Shown here one piece after another: positions 34,800 to 47,494 of a DNA stretch of 64,000 nt (within the stretch, counting starts at the first letter, position 1; each line of letters opens with the position of its first letter). The position numbers and the translations under genes were made by a program. Source of the stretch: Heterobilharzia americana (taxonomy: Eukaryota > Platyhelminthes > Trematoda > Strigeidida > Schistosomatidae); NCBI GenBank assembly GCA_944470555.2, contig OX104130.1, forward strand, positions 47,587,491-47,651,490, written 5' to 3'. The notes below the pieces were generated by a model. That model had not been told where the DNA came from. It saw only the letters and a list, made by a program, of their open reading frames with translations, and ran no database searches.

Positions 34800-37700
34800 C
34801 AACCTCGCCAGGTGAACTATTTCACTAGTTACTAGCCGGTCCTAAGCCCGGGTAAAGAGGGAAGGGTGGGCATACGGCTGGCAACCCTACCCCGTAAAAC
34901 AAATCTAACCGCTAAACAAACTTCAAAGCACAAACGATACACAAAAAATACTAGCAAAATTATTCCCCGCTGGAATCAGAGAGGCGAAATGACGCCAGTT
35001 GGCGAAAGCCTGCTTTCGGGAAGCCGATTGGCCGATGCATCCTTTCTTGAATAAATAAATAAATAAATGTTTTATTCTCATGTTAAAAAAAGGATTTTAA
35101 CATGAGAGAAGCCAGTTTACAGGCTTCATCACGTTGATACATCTCAAAATGTCTACAAGATTTGAGCCCTGAGTGGTACAGATGGAATGTCATTAAACTC
35201 AATTAAAAAAAATTTAAAAAAAACTGCCGAAGATACTGCTAGTTATGAAATGAACGAGGAAATATTATTTTACAGCGTACATAGGGTGTTAAAGTTTAGG
35301 TAATAGTAAATGTCGCCTTCATTTAACAGGCTTAACATGAGGGATACCAGTTTACAAGCACCGTCAAATTCATAACCTTTGAAAGTATCTAGTATTAAAT
35401 AATTTACACATCAAGTCATTATTGTGCATAATCCTACTGAAAGTTGCTGAAATTCATGAGACGGATATGGATTGCCATCTTTCATCACATAGGTAGGTTC
35501 CATTATCAATACCAAAAGCGCGCATTGTTCAAAGTTTGCGTTATAACCAACCGACGTTGTTAGCCCATTCGCATAGTTTGCTGATTAGTAATATAATAGT
35601 TTATTACTTAGAGTGACCTTCAGTTTTTAGTTTGCTAACCACAAAGGACCCATTTATACAATCTGGAGTAACAATAAAGTATCCACAGTCATATAACTAA
35701 CGTGTATGGCTATATCAATGCATATCCGGGTCATCATGTTACTTTCAAAGGGGATATAGATTAATTCTGCTGGGAATACTCGTTGTATTGGGTGAAAATA
35801 GGTATTGAAACGGTCAGTAGTCCATAGATTTCGAGCATCTTTTGTATTAGCATAGGCGGCATCATTCGAGAAGTGTATTTGATGCGTAGTAAGTTCCATA
35901 TGAAAAGGTCCCTTGGTACAGAGTACTAGAAAATGTCTAGTGTGAGGCCATTTCAGGTAAGTGACCTCCTGAGCCAATATTTTAATTGGTCTCTGGTTTA
36001 ATCATCTGTTCAGAATGCCTCTGCTACTAATACTGTTGGAAATGGTCAGACGGTTCGTCGCAAGAAAAATCATGACGAGTAGGCGAGTTAATCTTGAAGA
36101 TGGTCCAGAATTTGCGAAAGAGTGGGAGTAGTCCAATAATTATTGGCGTCAATGAGCAGGTGTTATTCCCATAAAGTAATCACGTTCAGACTGAATTTGA
36201 ACATCAAATGTCGACTTGCAGCTGTTTCTGCAAATGGGGAAAGAAAGGAGAGGCACGAGCAGATATGGAAATACAGATTACTACGCTATCATATTTGGAG
36301 AAGAGAAAGGTCCCTATCCTTTTTTTATTTATTCGGACTTCATGTACATTTTCTTCCCCGATGAAAGCGAAAGCAAACGTGGGAATATAGAATGTCCGCA
36401 CGATGTTTGAACCTAGCAAGGCAGCTCACATTGCAAACGACATGAAGAGGTATCACACTGAGGTGTTTGGAATTTGTGTAATCAGATGGAATGATGGTGG
36501 ACTCTCCAAACTGTCAACTGGAGAATTAATAATCTACTCCGATACTGTCACCCAGACGAAAACCACGAGCACACTGTTATGGAGTGGCTATCATGATGTC
36601 AGCAACAGCATCAAAGGCTTTCAGACAGTGGGAACCAATCTCCTCCAGGATCATGATAGCAAGATTCAACTCAAAAGGAAGGAAGGTCACAATCATACAA
36701 TGCTACATTACGCACCTGCAAATAATGCAGAGCAAGAAAAAAGGAAGAATTCTACAGACAACTTTAACCAACGCTGAACAAGACCTCAGTTGGAGACATC
36801 AAAATTCCAATGGCTGGGTAACATGAATGCCAAACTGGGAGCGGACAACACAGGAAGAGAACTAACCGTGGGTCGAGAAGCGCTAGGTGAGGTGATGAAC
36901 GAGAATGGAGAATTGTTTGCAGAATTCTATGCATTCAACGATTGGTGATTGAAATCAGGCAGTGTGTTCAAGCACAAGGAAAGCCACAAAGCGATATGGA
37001 TTTCACCAGACACCAGGACACACTAAAAATCAAATCGACTTTATCTCAATCTGAAGAAAGTGGAGAAACAGCCAGCCTACTTGACACAAGGTCAAGAAGA
37101 GGAGCAGGTGTAAGTTCACACCACCCACTGTCTAGTGCAAGGAACCTTCCAAATCAAGTTAAAAGCCTTCAAGGAAGCTGTTGATAGACCACAGTTCAAG
37201 TAAAACACTCGGAAACTGAAGCACGAAACTACAAAGGAAATCTTCACGTCAGTCAGCCATCAAGACAAAATGGGAGATATCGAGGAACATCCCTGAAGAA
37301 ACCTGTGTGGAAGAACACTGGAAGTCTTTGAAAGAGATGTGGAAAGAAACCTGCACAGCCGTATTAGGAAGGAAGAAAAAAGAAGATAAGGAATGGATCT
37401 CAATGGATACACGGAAGCTGATAGAGCAGGGAGAGGAGGATGGTAAAGCAGAAGATAAACCAGTGCAAGGATGCTCAACGAGAAGAGGAACTGAGTACAA
37501 TGTATAAAACACTACACTGGACAAAGAAGTGAAGAAGAGTGGGTGGAAAGATAAAAGACACTTCCACGACACACTTGCAAGTGAAGCAGAACAGGCTGCA
37601 GGTAGGAGAGATAGAGACCTGACAACATTATATCAAATAACCAGGTTGCTATCTGGTAGGGAAGAGATCAACACAGGTGAAACCAATAAAAGATGATGAA

Positions 37701-39005
37701 AGAAATCTAATTACCAAAGAGAAGAAACAAAGGAAACGATAGGCTGACCACTTCAAGAAGCTCTTGAATCGACCACCATAACCACCTGCACTTCGTCCAG
37801 AAATACTACCTGCAGTCCAGCCACTGAACTACAAGTGAACACAAATCCTCCAACAAAAGTCGAAGTTCTGAACTCCATGAGGCTACTGAAATGCGGGAAA
37901 GCAGCAGGACCAGGTGGAATCCCACCAGAAGCACTGAGAACAGACACAGAGACAACAGCGGACATGCTCACACCACTATTGCAGAAGGTGTGGAAGGAAG
38001 GGAAGGTACCTGGCCATTGATTGGAAGAAGGGGTACCTTGTCAAACTGTCGAAGAAGGGAGACCTCAGTGTTTGCAAGAACTGGTGCGGAATCACGTTCC
38101 TATCCACCAAGGACAGGCAAAATATTATGTCGCATCATCTTGGAGAGATCAAAGGATGCACTGAATTCAAAATTAAAAACCTGGACAGGCTGGCTGGATT
38201 CAGGAGGCACAAATCATGTGCGGACCAAATTGCTACGCTTCGCATCATAATAGAACAGAGTATAGGATGGCAGTCGAGTCTCTACCTCAACTTCATCGAC
38301 TTTGAGGAGGCCTTTGACAGCGTCGACCGATAGGTAATTTGGCAGTTGCTTCAACACTGCGGAATACCACAAGCCTTTATCAGTCTCATTCAATAAACTA
38401 TATGAAGATGCCACATGCCAAGTAATTCACAATGGGAAGCTCAGTGATGCTTTGAAGTGAAGTGAAGACAGGAATGAAACAAGGTTACCTACTATCCCCC
38501 ATGATATTCTTGATTGTGGTCGACTGGATCATGCAACAAACAGTTGAGGAGCGAGAAGAGGGGGATACGCTGGCTGGACCTCGGAAAAAGAACCTAGATG
38601 ATCGGATTTCGCCGATGACTTGTGCCTGATGTCGCACAAACTTGAAGATCTACAGGCGAAAACTAACAAGTTGGCAGAAGAGGCAGGGCAGCGAAGACGG
38701 GACTTCAGGTGAATATAGAGAAGACAGAAGTGATGAAGATACCGCACCACCAACACCACCAACAACAACAAACTCCAATCACCATCAATGGGAGAAAGTT
38801 GAGGGAAGTAACCTCCTTCACCTATCTAGGAAGCACTGTTTCAAATATAGGCGGGACAGACGAGGATATCAAAGTCAGAATCGGAAACGCAAGACAGGTG
38901 TTCATTAGCCTGAAACCTGTGTGGAGATCTTCTGCACTCAGCATGTGGAACAAGATCCGGATTTTCAACACTAGCGTCAAATCAGTGCTTCTGTATGGTT
39001 CATTC
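34800..39005 (+). mobile_element. RTE-type (SR3-like) retrotransposon split by a nested insertion
   Basis: Same family as 16150-19560, opposite strand. Leader 34800-35048 matches 19560-19320. After a 1.3 kb insertion (35049-36349) the element resumes and reads EVFGICVIRWNDGG, LSKLSTGELIIYSD (endonuclease), KKKEDKEWISMDTRKL, LKCGKAAGPGGIPPEAL, DRLAGFRRHKSCADQ, LNFIDFEEAFDSVDR (RT block A region), YLLSPMIFLIVVDWIMQQ, SPMTCA for the YADD region, and LYGSFRS. Frames are broken by small indels. Homology stops near 39005, so its 3' end is missing. Confidence 0.82.
35049..36349 (-). mobile_element. 5'-truncated CR1-type 3' end inserted in an RTE element
   Basis: Colinear with 41700-42960. It begins on the plus strand with ATAAATAAATAAATAAAT, the reverse of an (ATTT)n 3' tail, so the element points to the minus strand. 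Comparison with the uninterrupted relative at 19320-19380 shows the break point exactly, and TTTCTT occurs on both sides (35043-35048 and 36350-36355) as a likely target duplication. A 107-codon frame at 35977-35654 contains HQIHFSNDAAYAN and WTTDRFNTYFHP. Confidence 0.82.
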
Positions 39006-39049
39006 AGATCTATAACTAGGACATCTCAGTGCTGTGAGTTCAACTGAAC

Positions 39050-40430
39050 AAACAGCTTGTAACAGAATAAGATCAGGAAGACTCTCAGGATGTATCGTTC
39101 ATAATTTAAAAAATACCAAATCATAGTTCCCAACTACGAAGTGTGTACTCGTCCAGTTTTAAAACACTGCCCGTTCATCCTACTTGGTCCCCCTATTGGT
39201 GATCAACTTGAAATCGGAAGGGTGTAACGGAAAATTGATCTGAAAATCCCTCCCGATCACCCTTATTTGATTGTACTGACACTTATTTTGACATTTTTAC
39301 CCTCGTTATGGATGGTGTACCTTTGACCCTAGCCGGTGCAATGTTATTTGCTTCTTTAACCGTCTTATTTGGCTTTACACTCAGTATTTGCCTTTATATG
39401 TTTGAGACATTATGAATGTTTCACTGTCCTATTATGTGACGCTGGACTGTTGACAAGGTGATGTTGTTTTACTGCGCACGACATTTTGTTTTGGTTCAAC
39501 TTACGGTGGTGCAGTGATTTGACTGTTTGTCTTTTGACTGTCTACTGGGAACGTTCGTTTGTTGAGTTTTGATCCCTTTTGTCGGGAATATTCTTATTGA
39601 CAGACAGGTACTTGACAGTTGTATTTGTTTAACCAGTTTTTACCGTGTAGCACGTGTTTGTACCCGAGAACGTTTTGGACTGTATAGTTAGCCAACGGCA
39701 CTGTTGAGGTATTTTTGTAATTTTGACATAACTTATTGTTGCTTTGATAGTACCACAGATTTTGTTACGAATCTACCATTGAATTACTACAAACCGTGTT
39801 TTGATATTTTGATCCAACTTTTGACTGTGCGTCACTCGCGGAAGTTAGGAAGCTATACAGTAGAACGCAGGAACTAGTCAGATTCACGTCAGTTGGCACC
39901 ACCTAGTTATTTCCCGCGTTCAGGCCAAGATTATTGGATTCTGGCCGTTACAAGGGCAAAGCATTATTTTAGATTAAGAACAGCGGGAAACGACTGCAGT
40001 TTAGATTACTTCTCTGAATGTGACATGTCAAGGTTGGAACCCCTCGAGAAGAGGCTTACCCTATATTTTGCCGTCAACACCTGCACTCTTGGAGCTCGGG
40101 AGTTAAAGCGGTAGCAAGATCCTCCCACTACATACGTACCCATAAATTATTAGCTGAGACGGAGTTTCGTGCAACCAGCCTGTGAAGTGACTTCTCCCTG
40201 CACAAGTTTCTGCCCATCCGGAATCGGCTTCCCGAAGAAATGCAAACGGCAAATTCACTGCCGTCCCTTCGTTCCCCATCTACTAAGTTGCTCATAAGTG
40301 ATCAGTATATCACTCGTTCAGCCGCCATCTATGCGTTTTGGGCTGATGAAGGTGGGCGTGAACCACCGGATGGATCAAAAAACATAACCGCAGTCCCCAT
40401 GTTTCCTCCGCTCTAAAGCATCAACGAGTG
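39050..40430 (+). mobile_element. CR1-type C-terminal fragment, split by a solo LTR
   Basis: Left part 39050-39222 reads NRIRSGRLSGCIVHNL and LVINLKSEG; right part from 39953 reads AKHYFRLRTAGNDCSLDYFS and CDMSRLEPLEKR, then LHKFLPIRNRLPEEMQTANS. Together they align with the minus-strand CR1 element at 44014-43490 (KSRKLLGCIIRNF, LKVEGVQGYFTFRTLGTDC, MLGLEP). The 730 bases between are a separate insertion. Confidence 0.72.
39223..39952. mobile_element. solo long terminal repeat, 730 bp
   Basis: Begins TGTAACGG and ends CCGTTACA, a perfect 8-base terminal inverted repeat with the TG...CA ends of retroviral-type LTRs. It is flanked by AGGG on both sides (39219-39222 and 39953-39956), a 4-base target duplication. 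Removing it rejoins a CR1 reverse transcriptase tail. No internal coding region exists, so the parent element was lost by LTR-LTR recombination. The superfamily (Gypsy-like or BEL-like) cannot be decided from the LTR alone. Confidence 0.8.
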
Positions 40431-41589
40431 TTTGAATAGGCCATTTGGGAACCAGAGCTACTGCTCATTGTAGGTTGCTAAAAAGGTAAGCGTTTCCCCA
40501 GTGCAGACTTGGATTTCCTCTCAACGTTACCACAAACGCACCCCCACGTATAAAAAGAATGTTTGCAAAAGCTTCTGTGGAAAAGAAGAAATGGTTTTTG
40601 CGTTTGTGGATCAAAAACCGAGTGTTGTTCGAGTAGGTCTAAAGAAACATGAACTTCTCTCCTCTCCGGGTTGTCCCACTTGTTATAATCTTTTCATGAC
40701 ATTATTCGTGCCTTTCTTTACTCTCCTTACAGCAACGACCTGATGAAACATCCAAGGTTCCATTTCCATCAAGAAGTGCCAACTCGCTAAAAAGCAGTCA
40801 ACCCATGACACCAGGTACTGTTGAGAAAGAAGCTTTCAGAGTAGAATTTCCCAGACGTTTCACTGTTTCTTGAAAGTCCCTACATATGACTCAACTGTGT
40901 ATCAGTGGTCAAACTGAGAACCTGTTCCTACAGGTGCAGTACTATTCTACATATTTCTTTCTCATTTCTGCCAGATCGACTAGAGACAACCAATGATAAC
41001 ACGTTCATTTCGTTTAAGGCAGGAACGAACCGACTCACTGTGAGGCTAACTCAACCATTCGTGATCAGTCAGTCAGAACTCCCGGTGCTAGGAATGTGTT
41101 CCCAAGACCACCAGCATAAGTATAACAGAGTATTGCCGTTCCTCAATAATGCGACTTCCTAACTCATGTCTTGTGAGCATTCTCCTCCAAAGCCAGACTG
41201 TCCGAAAACCCGTTCATTTGAGATTTGCCTCGCCATTCTGACGTCCTGCCTTCAGTTTCGTTGGCGCCTCCCTTCTTTTGATCCAATCTACCGACACCTG
41301 GTCAGACCTAATTATTAGATCGTGACCAACAGCTATACCTGACAAGAATCATGCGAGTAGTTCTGGTGCATCTGTCCATAATGCAGCAAGCTCCCCACAC
41401 TCCACACGGAGGGTCTAAGGAGTTACTCTCCACAAGAGAACCCGAAAACAAAACTGGGTCTTTAGCTATGCACAGATCACCGCGCACCACATCAGTTCAA
41501 GCTACTGTATCATCCACCCGGCCTTGTTTAACGTTGCGCCAGCTTTTGCATTCACTACACTTGATCCCCGAGGTTGCTCAAAGGCTTGG
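40431..41589. other. no recognised feature
   Basis: About 1.1 kb with open frames of 80-85 codons but no recognised domain. Probably older transposon sequence. Confidence 0.35.
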
Positions 41590-41700
41590 TCGATAATGAT
41601 AATTATGATATATTTCATACAACATAAGTTATATGAAAACAAACCAGTTTACAGGTCTGATCGTTTTGGTAATGTGAACTGACCGTTATGTACAATGTGA
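41590..41700 (-). repeat. short 3'-end fragment of a retroelement
   Basis: Reverse complement of 47495-47590: shared ACATTGTACATAA, CATTACCAAA, GATCA.ACCTGTAAA.TGGTTTG and TTGTATGAAATATAT, followed by a trinucleotide-like tail. The CR1 element at 41700-46260 adjoins it directly. Confidence 0.6.
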
Positions 41701-42274
41701 ATAAATAAATAAATTTTTGTTCTCACATTAGTAGTTGACATGAGAGAAGCCAGTTTACAGGCATCATCGCACTGATATATGTCGAAAAATCTATAAGATT
41801 TTACATGTCCTGAATAGTACAGAGGGGAGGTCGCTTAGCTTCATCAAAAACATTAGATCGGGGTTACGCGACAAAGAAAATACCCTTTTCAGCACATGCA
41901 GTGAGTCGAAGTGAAGATAACTAAAATTCCCATTCCCACATAATGCATTTAACATCACAGATACCAGTTCACAAGCACCGCCAAAACAACGATTTTGAAG
42001 GTTTACAGAATAATGCTGGGAATTATATAACTCACATAGCAAGTTACTGATATACATAAACTTGTTAAAACTTGCTGCAAACCAAGGGATAGGTGTAGAT
42101 TTCCATCTGTCATTACACAGGAAAGTTCCACTATCAACAACGGAAGTGCGCGAAGTTCAAAGTTCGCGTTATAACCAGACGACACTGTTAGTCCATTTGC
42201 ATCGTTTCTTATTCGGTAATATAAACATCCATTCACTAGAAAGTCCTTCAGTTTTTAGCTGTGCTAAGCACAAA

Positions 42275-42540
42275 GGACCTATTTATACTATCTGGAGTAG
42301 CAGTAAGTATCTACAGTTATATAACCAAGATGAGTGTCTAAATCCATGCATTTCCAGTACACCATGTGGTTTAAAGGTAGTATACATTAGTTCCACCGGG
42401 AGTACTTCTAGTAGTAGATGAAGGTAGGCGTTGAGACGGTCAGTGGTCCAAACGGCAGCAGTTGTATATGGGCGTCAGGCATCGTTCATATCAGCGTAAG
42501 CAGCATCATTCGAGAAGTGTATTTGATGCATGGTAACTTT
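42275..42540 (-). pseudogene. decayed frame in the CR1 3' region, homologous to 35977-35654
   Basis: Minus strand gives HQIHFSNDAAYAD, a stop, then VWTTDRLNAYLH, LEVLPVELMYT and LLLLQIV. The copy at 35654-35977 keeps the same frame with an in-frame length difference. Role unknown. Confidence 0.5.
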
Positions 42541-45255
42541 TACTGAAAAAGATTACTTGATACAGAGTCCTGGAGAACATGTAGTGTGGAATTGCTGCAG
42601 GTAAGTCATATTCTGGGCCAATGGATATATTGGTCTCTCTTTTGATCATTTGTCCAGAATATTTGTGCCACTATGGATGTTGGGAAACTTTAGGTGGTTC
42701 GTCTCAAGAAGGATCCTGACCAGCTGATGAGTTGATTATGAAGATATTCCAGAAACCGCGAAAGACTGGGAGCAGTCCAATAGTTCATGGAGTCAAACGG
42801 CAGGTATTATTTCCACGCAGTAGATACGTCCAGATTGGAATTCAGCATCAAATGTCGTCATCGAGCTGTTGCTGTAAAATAAAAAGAAAGGGAACTACCA
42901 CACAAGCCAGCTTGGAAAAGAGGGAAGTTCCTATACTTTTAGACCTATTCAAACTTTATGTACATTTTTATGTATGTGTATGTGATTAGGCACATAGTTT
43001 TTCCATTATAAGATTCTCAAAACTCTTCTGCACGAGTGTATCGTAATAGCTTTGAGAGGGAACCAGTGTACATTAAGTTCATTATAGTGAGGAGGGGAAC
43101 CAGTGCTCAACCCATAAGTGTAGGAGGAACACGAGGGCTGTAATAGCTCTGTTTCATACATATACAGGTCCAAGCACATCCTCATTAGCCCAGGATGCAT
43201 AGATGGTGACTAATTGAGCGACAGGCTTGTCGTTTACTAGCAGCCTATTAATTGAAGAGCGGAAAAGTGTCAACCAGCCTGTCGTACGAGTTTCTTCTGG
43301 AAGCCTGTTCCAAATGTGCGGGAATTTATTGAGAAAGAAATTTTCTTACAAACTCGTCATACAACACTCAGTTTCAACCAATACTTTGTGCTTGCGCAGG
43401 TCTTACGTAGACGTTATAATTAGCTTGATTTGCGGACCATAAGAGTGCAAGTGCTGATGAAGTAACTTATAATAAAGTATGAGGTTCAGTTAAAATCTCT
43501 TCCTCCAGGGTGGTTCTAACCCCAACATGTTACATCTGGATGTGTAGTCTGGATTACAGTCAGTTCCTAATGTTCTGAAGGTGAAGTAACCTTGTACCCC
43601 TTCAACTTTCAGTTTATCACTTCCAGAGAGACTACTGAGAATAAACGGGTAATATTCTAAAGGTGGGCGAATGCACACTTTATAGAGTAGGACCCACGAT
43701 TCAATGCTACAGAAGTTACGAATGATGCATCCCAACAGTTTGCGTGACTTGGATCTGATACATGCTGTTTGTTCCGAGAATGTTAAGTTTCTTGAATACC
43801 TGATGCCAAGATCTAGCACAGAAGCTAATCCGGGTAGCTGTTTTCCGCGTACCTCAAGGGTCAGGTCATGGTTGTCGTTGCCTATAGTAAGCCGACCGCA
43901 TTTGTCATTATTGAATTCAAGGTGCGACTCAGCACACCATGATGCGAGTTTACTTAATTCCTGTCGGACAGTGTCCAGTGTTACGTAGTTTATGAGAGTG
44001 ACAAGTGTACACAACCTTCAAGTCATCGGCGTATAGGAATGTTTTGCCTTCACTGAAGCAGTTACACACACTAATGATATAGATTATGAACCTCAAGGAC
44101 CCTACCCTGTATAACTCCGCTAGTTATGTGTCTGGGTTCGGGCTGCACGGAGTTTCCCTTCACGATTTGAGCACGACCACCGAGAAATGATTTTATACAA
44201 CTAAGTAAGGGGCCGCAAATACTAATTGATTGTAGCTTAATAAACAGTATTATGAGACACCTTATCAAATGCCTCTGATATATCAAAGTATAGAACAATG
44301 ATGATTTTACGTACCTCACGGTTACCAGTGATGAAGCTGAGGAAACCAAAGTGGCAGGCAACACAGGGCCTATTCTTTATGAAACCACGCTGAGACTTTA
44401 TGATTAGATTTTCTGTTAATAGGTGGTCGGAGACGCTGCTTTTAATTACTTTTTCCATAATTCTAGAGGGGACTGGTGTTATGTTGACGGGTCTGTAATT
44501 ATTGGCGTTTGTTTGTCTCCGGGCTTATAGTGAGGCGTTACGTAGCTAGTTTTCCATTCAGCGGGGTATACGCCACTTTCCATTGATAGGGTGGATATCT
44601 CAAGCAGGAACAGAGACATATCGTCACCACTGTTCCTGATAAAAGTGAGTTTAGGTTGTCCATTCGCATACTTGTTGATAGTCGCAAGTTCATGACAGCC
44701 TCTGTGATACTTTTAACAGTAAAATTCACATTGGCGCATGAACCTGTAGTGAGCAGTGAAAAAGTGGTGGGGTTAAGTGTGCTAGGACTGAATTCTGCGG
44801 AGGATTCGCTAAATAGTTCACAAATTTCGAGGGGATCGTTACAGACCATTTAGTTGTGTAATAAACAAGCTGTCTCTCGATGCCTGCAAACGTTTATTCA
44901 AAAGGGAGGTCAAACTATGTATCCTAGAACCACTTTTGAGGGCATTCAGCTTTCCGCTTATTGAGTCTCGTGCACGTAGTCTTAATTGCTTTATAAGTAT
45001 CGTAGAGTGAGTTCAGCACCAGAAAGTCTCTAGAGGAATGATATAGCTCAAATAATTTTCGTAATTTGTTCCGAAATATTCAAGGGATGTATTGGCCCTC
45101 ATTCTTCTTCACCTTAGCTGCTCTCGTAGGAGCAAAGATATCTAGACAAAGCATTATATTTCCATAGAAAAACGAGAGTGGCTCTGTTAATGAAGCTGTC
45201 ATGGAGTACTCATCCCATGGACTGCACCTGAGGGGCTCGATGGCAACTATGTTAC

Positions 45256-46246
45256 CTACGCGGTTCTCTTCGCCGTCGTTAGATAAGGTGCGTTTAAAAT
45301 GGCTTTCTTCGGTAGCTTTGTAGGTCTGAAGTACATGGTTTTACCTGTAGGTCTGTGTTTAGTGACGTTACTATCAGCTGAAGGGTGTTTATCTATAGTT
45401 GCTTTAGGGAGGCTAGTGCTGATAGTTGGGGTTTCATGAGGGATTAAACAATCCGGGCTACTTAGGTTCAAGTCCGCTTGGGATTGCTTTGCCACCAGAG
45501 TGGCCGGCGCAGTAGGGTTGCTAGTCATAGCAGCACTATTCGAATGTTTCTCAGGGCATCCAGTACCTTCGTAGTCTGCATACGCCGGAGTGGTAGGACC
45601 CTTTCTTTTTTTCTGCGCTGACAAGTTTTGTCCTGTACAATTGTGATAGTTTTAAAATTGCTGTTTAGTGATATGTGATCGTGATAGTTAATGAACCTCT
45701 TAGCGTCATATGAGGTGGTGAACTTGAAAAGAGTGGAGCAACTTAGCTGTGCCACTTTCTTGCGGAGGCGTTTGCAGTCACAGTGTATAGGCGTCATGCC
45801 ATATGAGTCTAACAACCTTTTCCTGACGACATCTAAAGATATGGTATCTGGAACATTGTATTCTATTGCCTGTTGAGAAAATGCCAGCTTCTTCACTGCC
45901 TCAGTTGCCAGGAAATCTATTAGCGTTTCAGCTTCTTCAATATGGTTTGGTACTAGGTTGTTGTGTTTCCCCAAAAGGGTCGGAAGTCCTCAACTACTTT
46001 CTTGATTCCATCTATCATGAACTTAGTACTGTCAACTTCTTCTCTGTTTTCCTTGATGTTATTATTCACGACCGACATAATGTCCTCAGCCCTGACGGGT
46101 GGTGTAAGGCATGTAAGTTCGTCGGGATCTGGATTATGTGAAGCTACAGAGTCTCGGTCACAACCTGAAATGTTAGTGGAACAGACTCTTTTATTCTTAT
46201 CGCTGTTGCTATCTATCTTTGAGCGCTTCGCTTTCGACCTTCCCAT
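45256..46246 (-). pseudogene. CR1 ORF1-like protein, frameshifted
   Basis: Starts with a basic, nuclear-signal-like MGRSKAKRSK, then an acidic to helical segment, then a domain with IEEAETLIDFLATEAVKKLA, RLLDSYGMTPIHCDCKRLRK, LFKFTTSYDAKRFI, and a Ser/Thr/Pro-rich tail. A frameshift lies near 45960. This is the presumed nucleic-acid-binding ORF1 of the element. No zinc cluster is visible, unlike the copy at 26760. Confidence 0.5.
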
Positions 46247-46262
46247 TCTTGTAATAGGTTTT

Positions 46263-47490
46263 AGGTGAGATGTGCAGTTGACGGTAGTGTATGCAGTCTA
46301 AAAGGATGGGAATACACTGTCTATATATAACAATGTAGCTTTAAATCATCCAGACGGAATATATCGTTATATTACTATACATATACACAGTATTAGTGAG
46401 CTAAGCACAACAAGAAATCGACAAATGATGTAATCAAGGATCACGTGTAAAAGTAGCGTATAGTTTCAACTTTACCGCGAGCTGTTTGCATTCAGACCAA
46501 AGATATCAAAACTTTCCCGTTAAAAAGCTGAGCAACAAGCCTGGTTTGTGTTATATCAGTACACTTTACTGAAGCTCCACGTGCTTAGCAGATAAAAGCA
46601 TTGTTTACCTCCTTTTGTAAAACAAATTTACGGACGAGAAGACTTAGAAACAATAAGTAACAAAAGCCAGGGGTCTTTAACACTTATACACTGGAACAGG
46701 TAAAAGGCAACAAAGATTCATAAAAACGGAAATTTAACTAGGTTTTCATAGCATGCAACTCTTTATTATTTGCCCTTTATCATCAGTACTTACATCTAAG
46801 TACTCTGCACCAACATAGTTTCGGTAGACCCGATATGGTAATACTCAACAGGCAACACCATGATCATCCCCCTCGTGACCAGATAAAAAATGGTGGTCCG
46901 AAGAACAAAAAAAAACCACGAATTTCGCCTAAATGTTTATAACTTCATCATACGCTTGTACATAGGTATATAACAAGTTAATACCTGGTCAAATATCCTC
47001 TAATCTTTCTATTTCGTAGTGATATCTTCAGCTTCAGACTGACTTTCATTACTGTCGTGCGCACCTTCATCTTCTTCCACCTAAGCTTACCTCTAAACAG
47101 TTGGTTCTGGACACTTCCTCAGGTAAGTTTAACAGTCAGTACAAACTCACCCAGATGTATCATGGTCGATCTACCCCTGCGTATTTTTGTGCTCCTGTTA
47201 CAAATTTCGCCTGCTGCTCGCTTTTGTTATTCACTTTTCAGATTTACTTAACCAGTCCTGCATTCAAATGGAATCCTACAAATCGCATTCGTCAGCGGGA
47301 AATATTGCCATCAAAACCTGATGACGAACGCGCACACCTCAAGGTCATGGCCGTGATGCGGCCTCACCCTCAAGAATATTGGATGATTCAAACGATGACC
47401 GGATAATCTTCAAATTCAAACTGAGCCTGCTTCAACATGCCTCCTATATGCCATAAATCACAGCATCTAATGTATAGCATAACATTGTAC
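46263..47490. other. no firmly recognised feature
   Basis: AT-rich at first; the stretch 47100-47406 has an open frame without recognised domain leading toward the retroelement 3' end at 47495-47590, so it may belong to that element. Confidence 0.35.
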
Positions 47491-47494
47491 ATAA

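Larger units (their letters stand above)
41700..46262 (-). mobile_element. CR1-type non-LTR retrotransposon, long copy lacking endonuclease
   Basis: Minus-strand order: ORF1 46246-45256 in two overlapping frames (MGRSKAKRSKIDSN, VVNNNIKENREEVDS helical part, then TSYDAKRFINYHDHI); a connector 45250-44870 (IFAPTRAAKVKKNEGQYIP); RT 44849-43490 with SQRGFIKNRPCVACHFGFLS, LYFDISEAFDKVSHN, ITSGVIQGRVLE, a broken YADD region near 44020, LASWCAESHLEFNNDKC and the CIRPPLEYYPFIL thumb; then a 1.8 kb 3' region ending in (ATTT)n at 41700. The connector is the sequence that normally follows the endonuclease, so the endonuclease has been lost. Several stops make it inactive. Confidence 0.78.

Noticed and set aside
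47101..47406. 101-codon open frame
   Set aside because: No domain recognised and it runs into a retroelement 3' end; likely transposon sequence.
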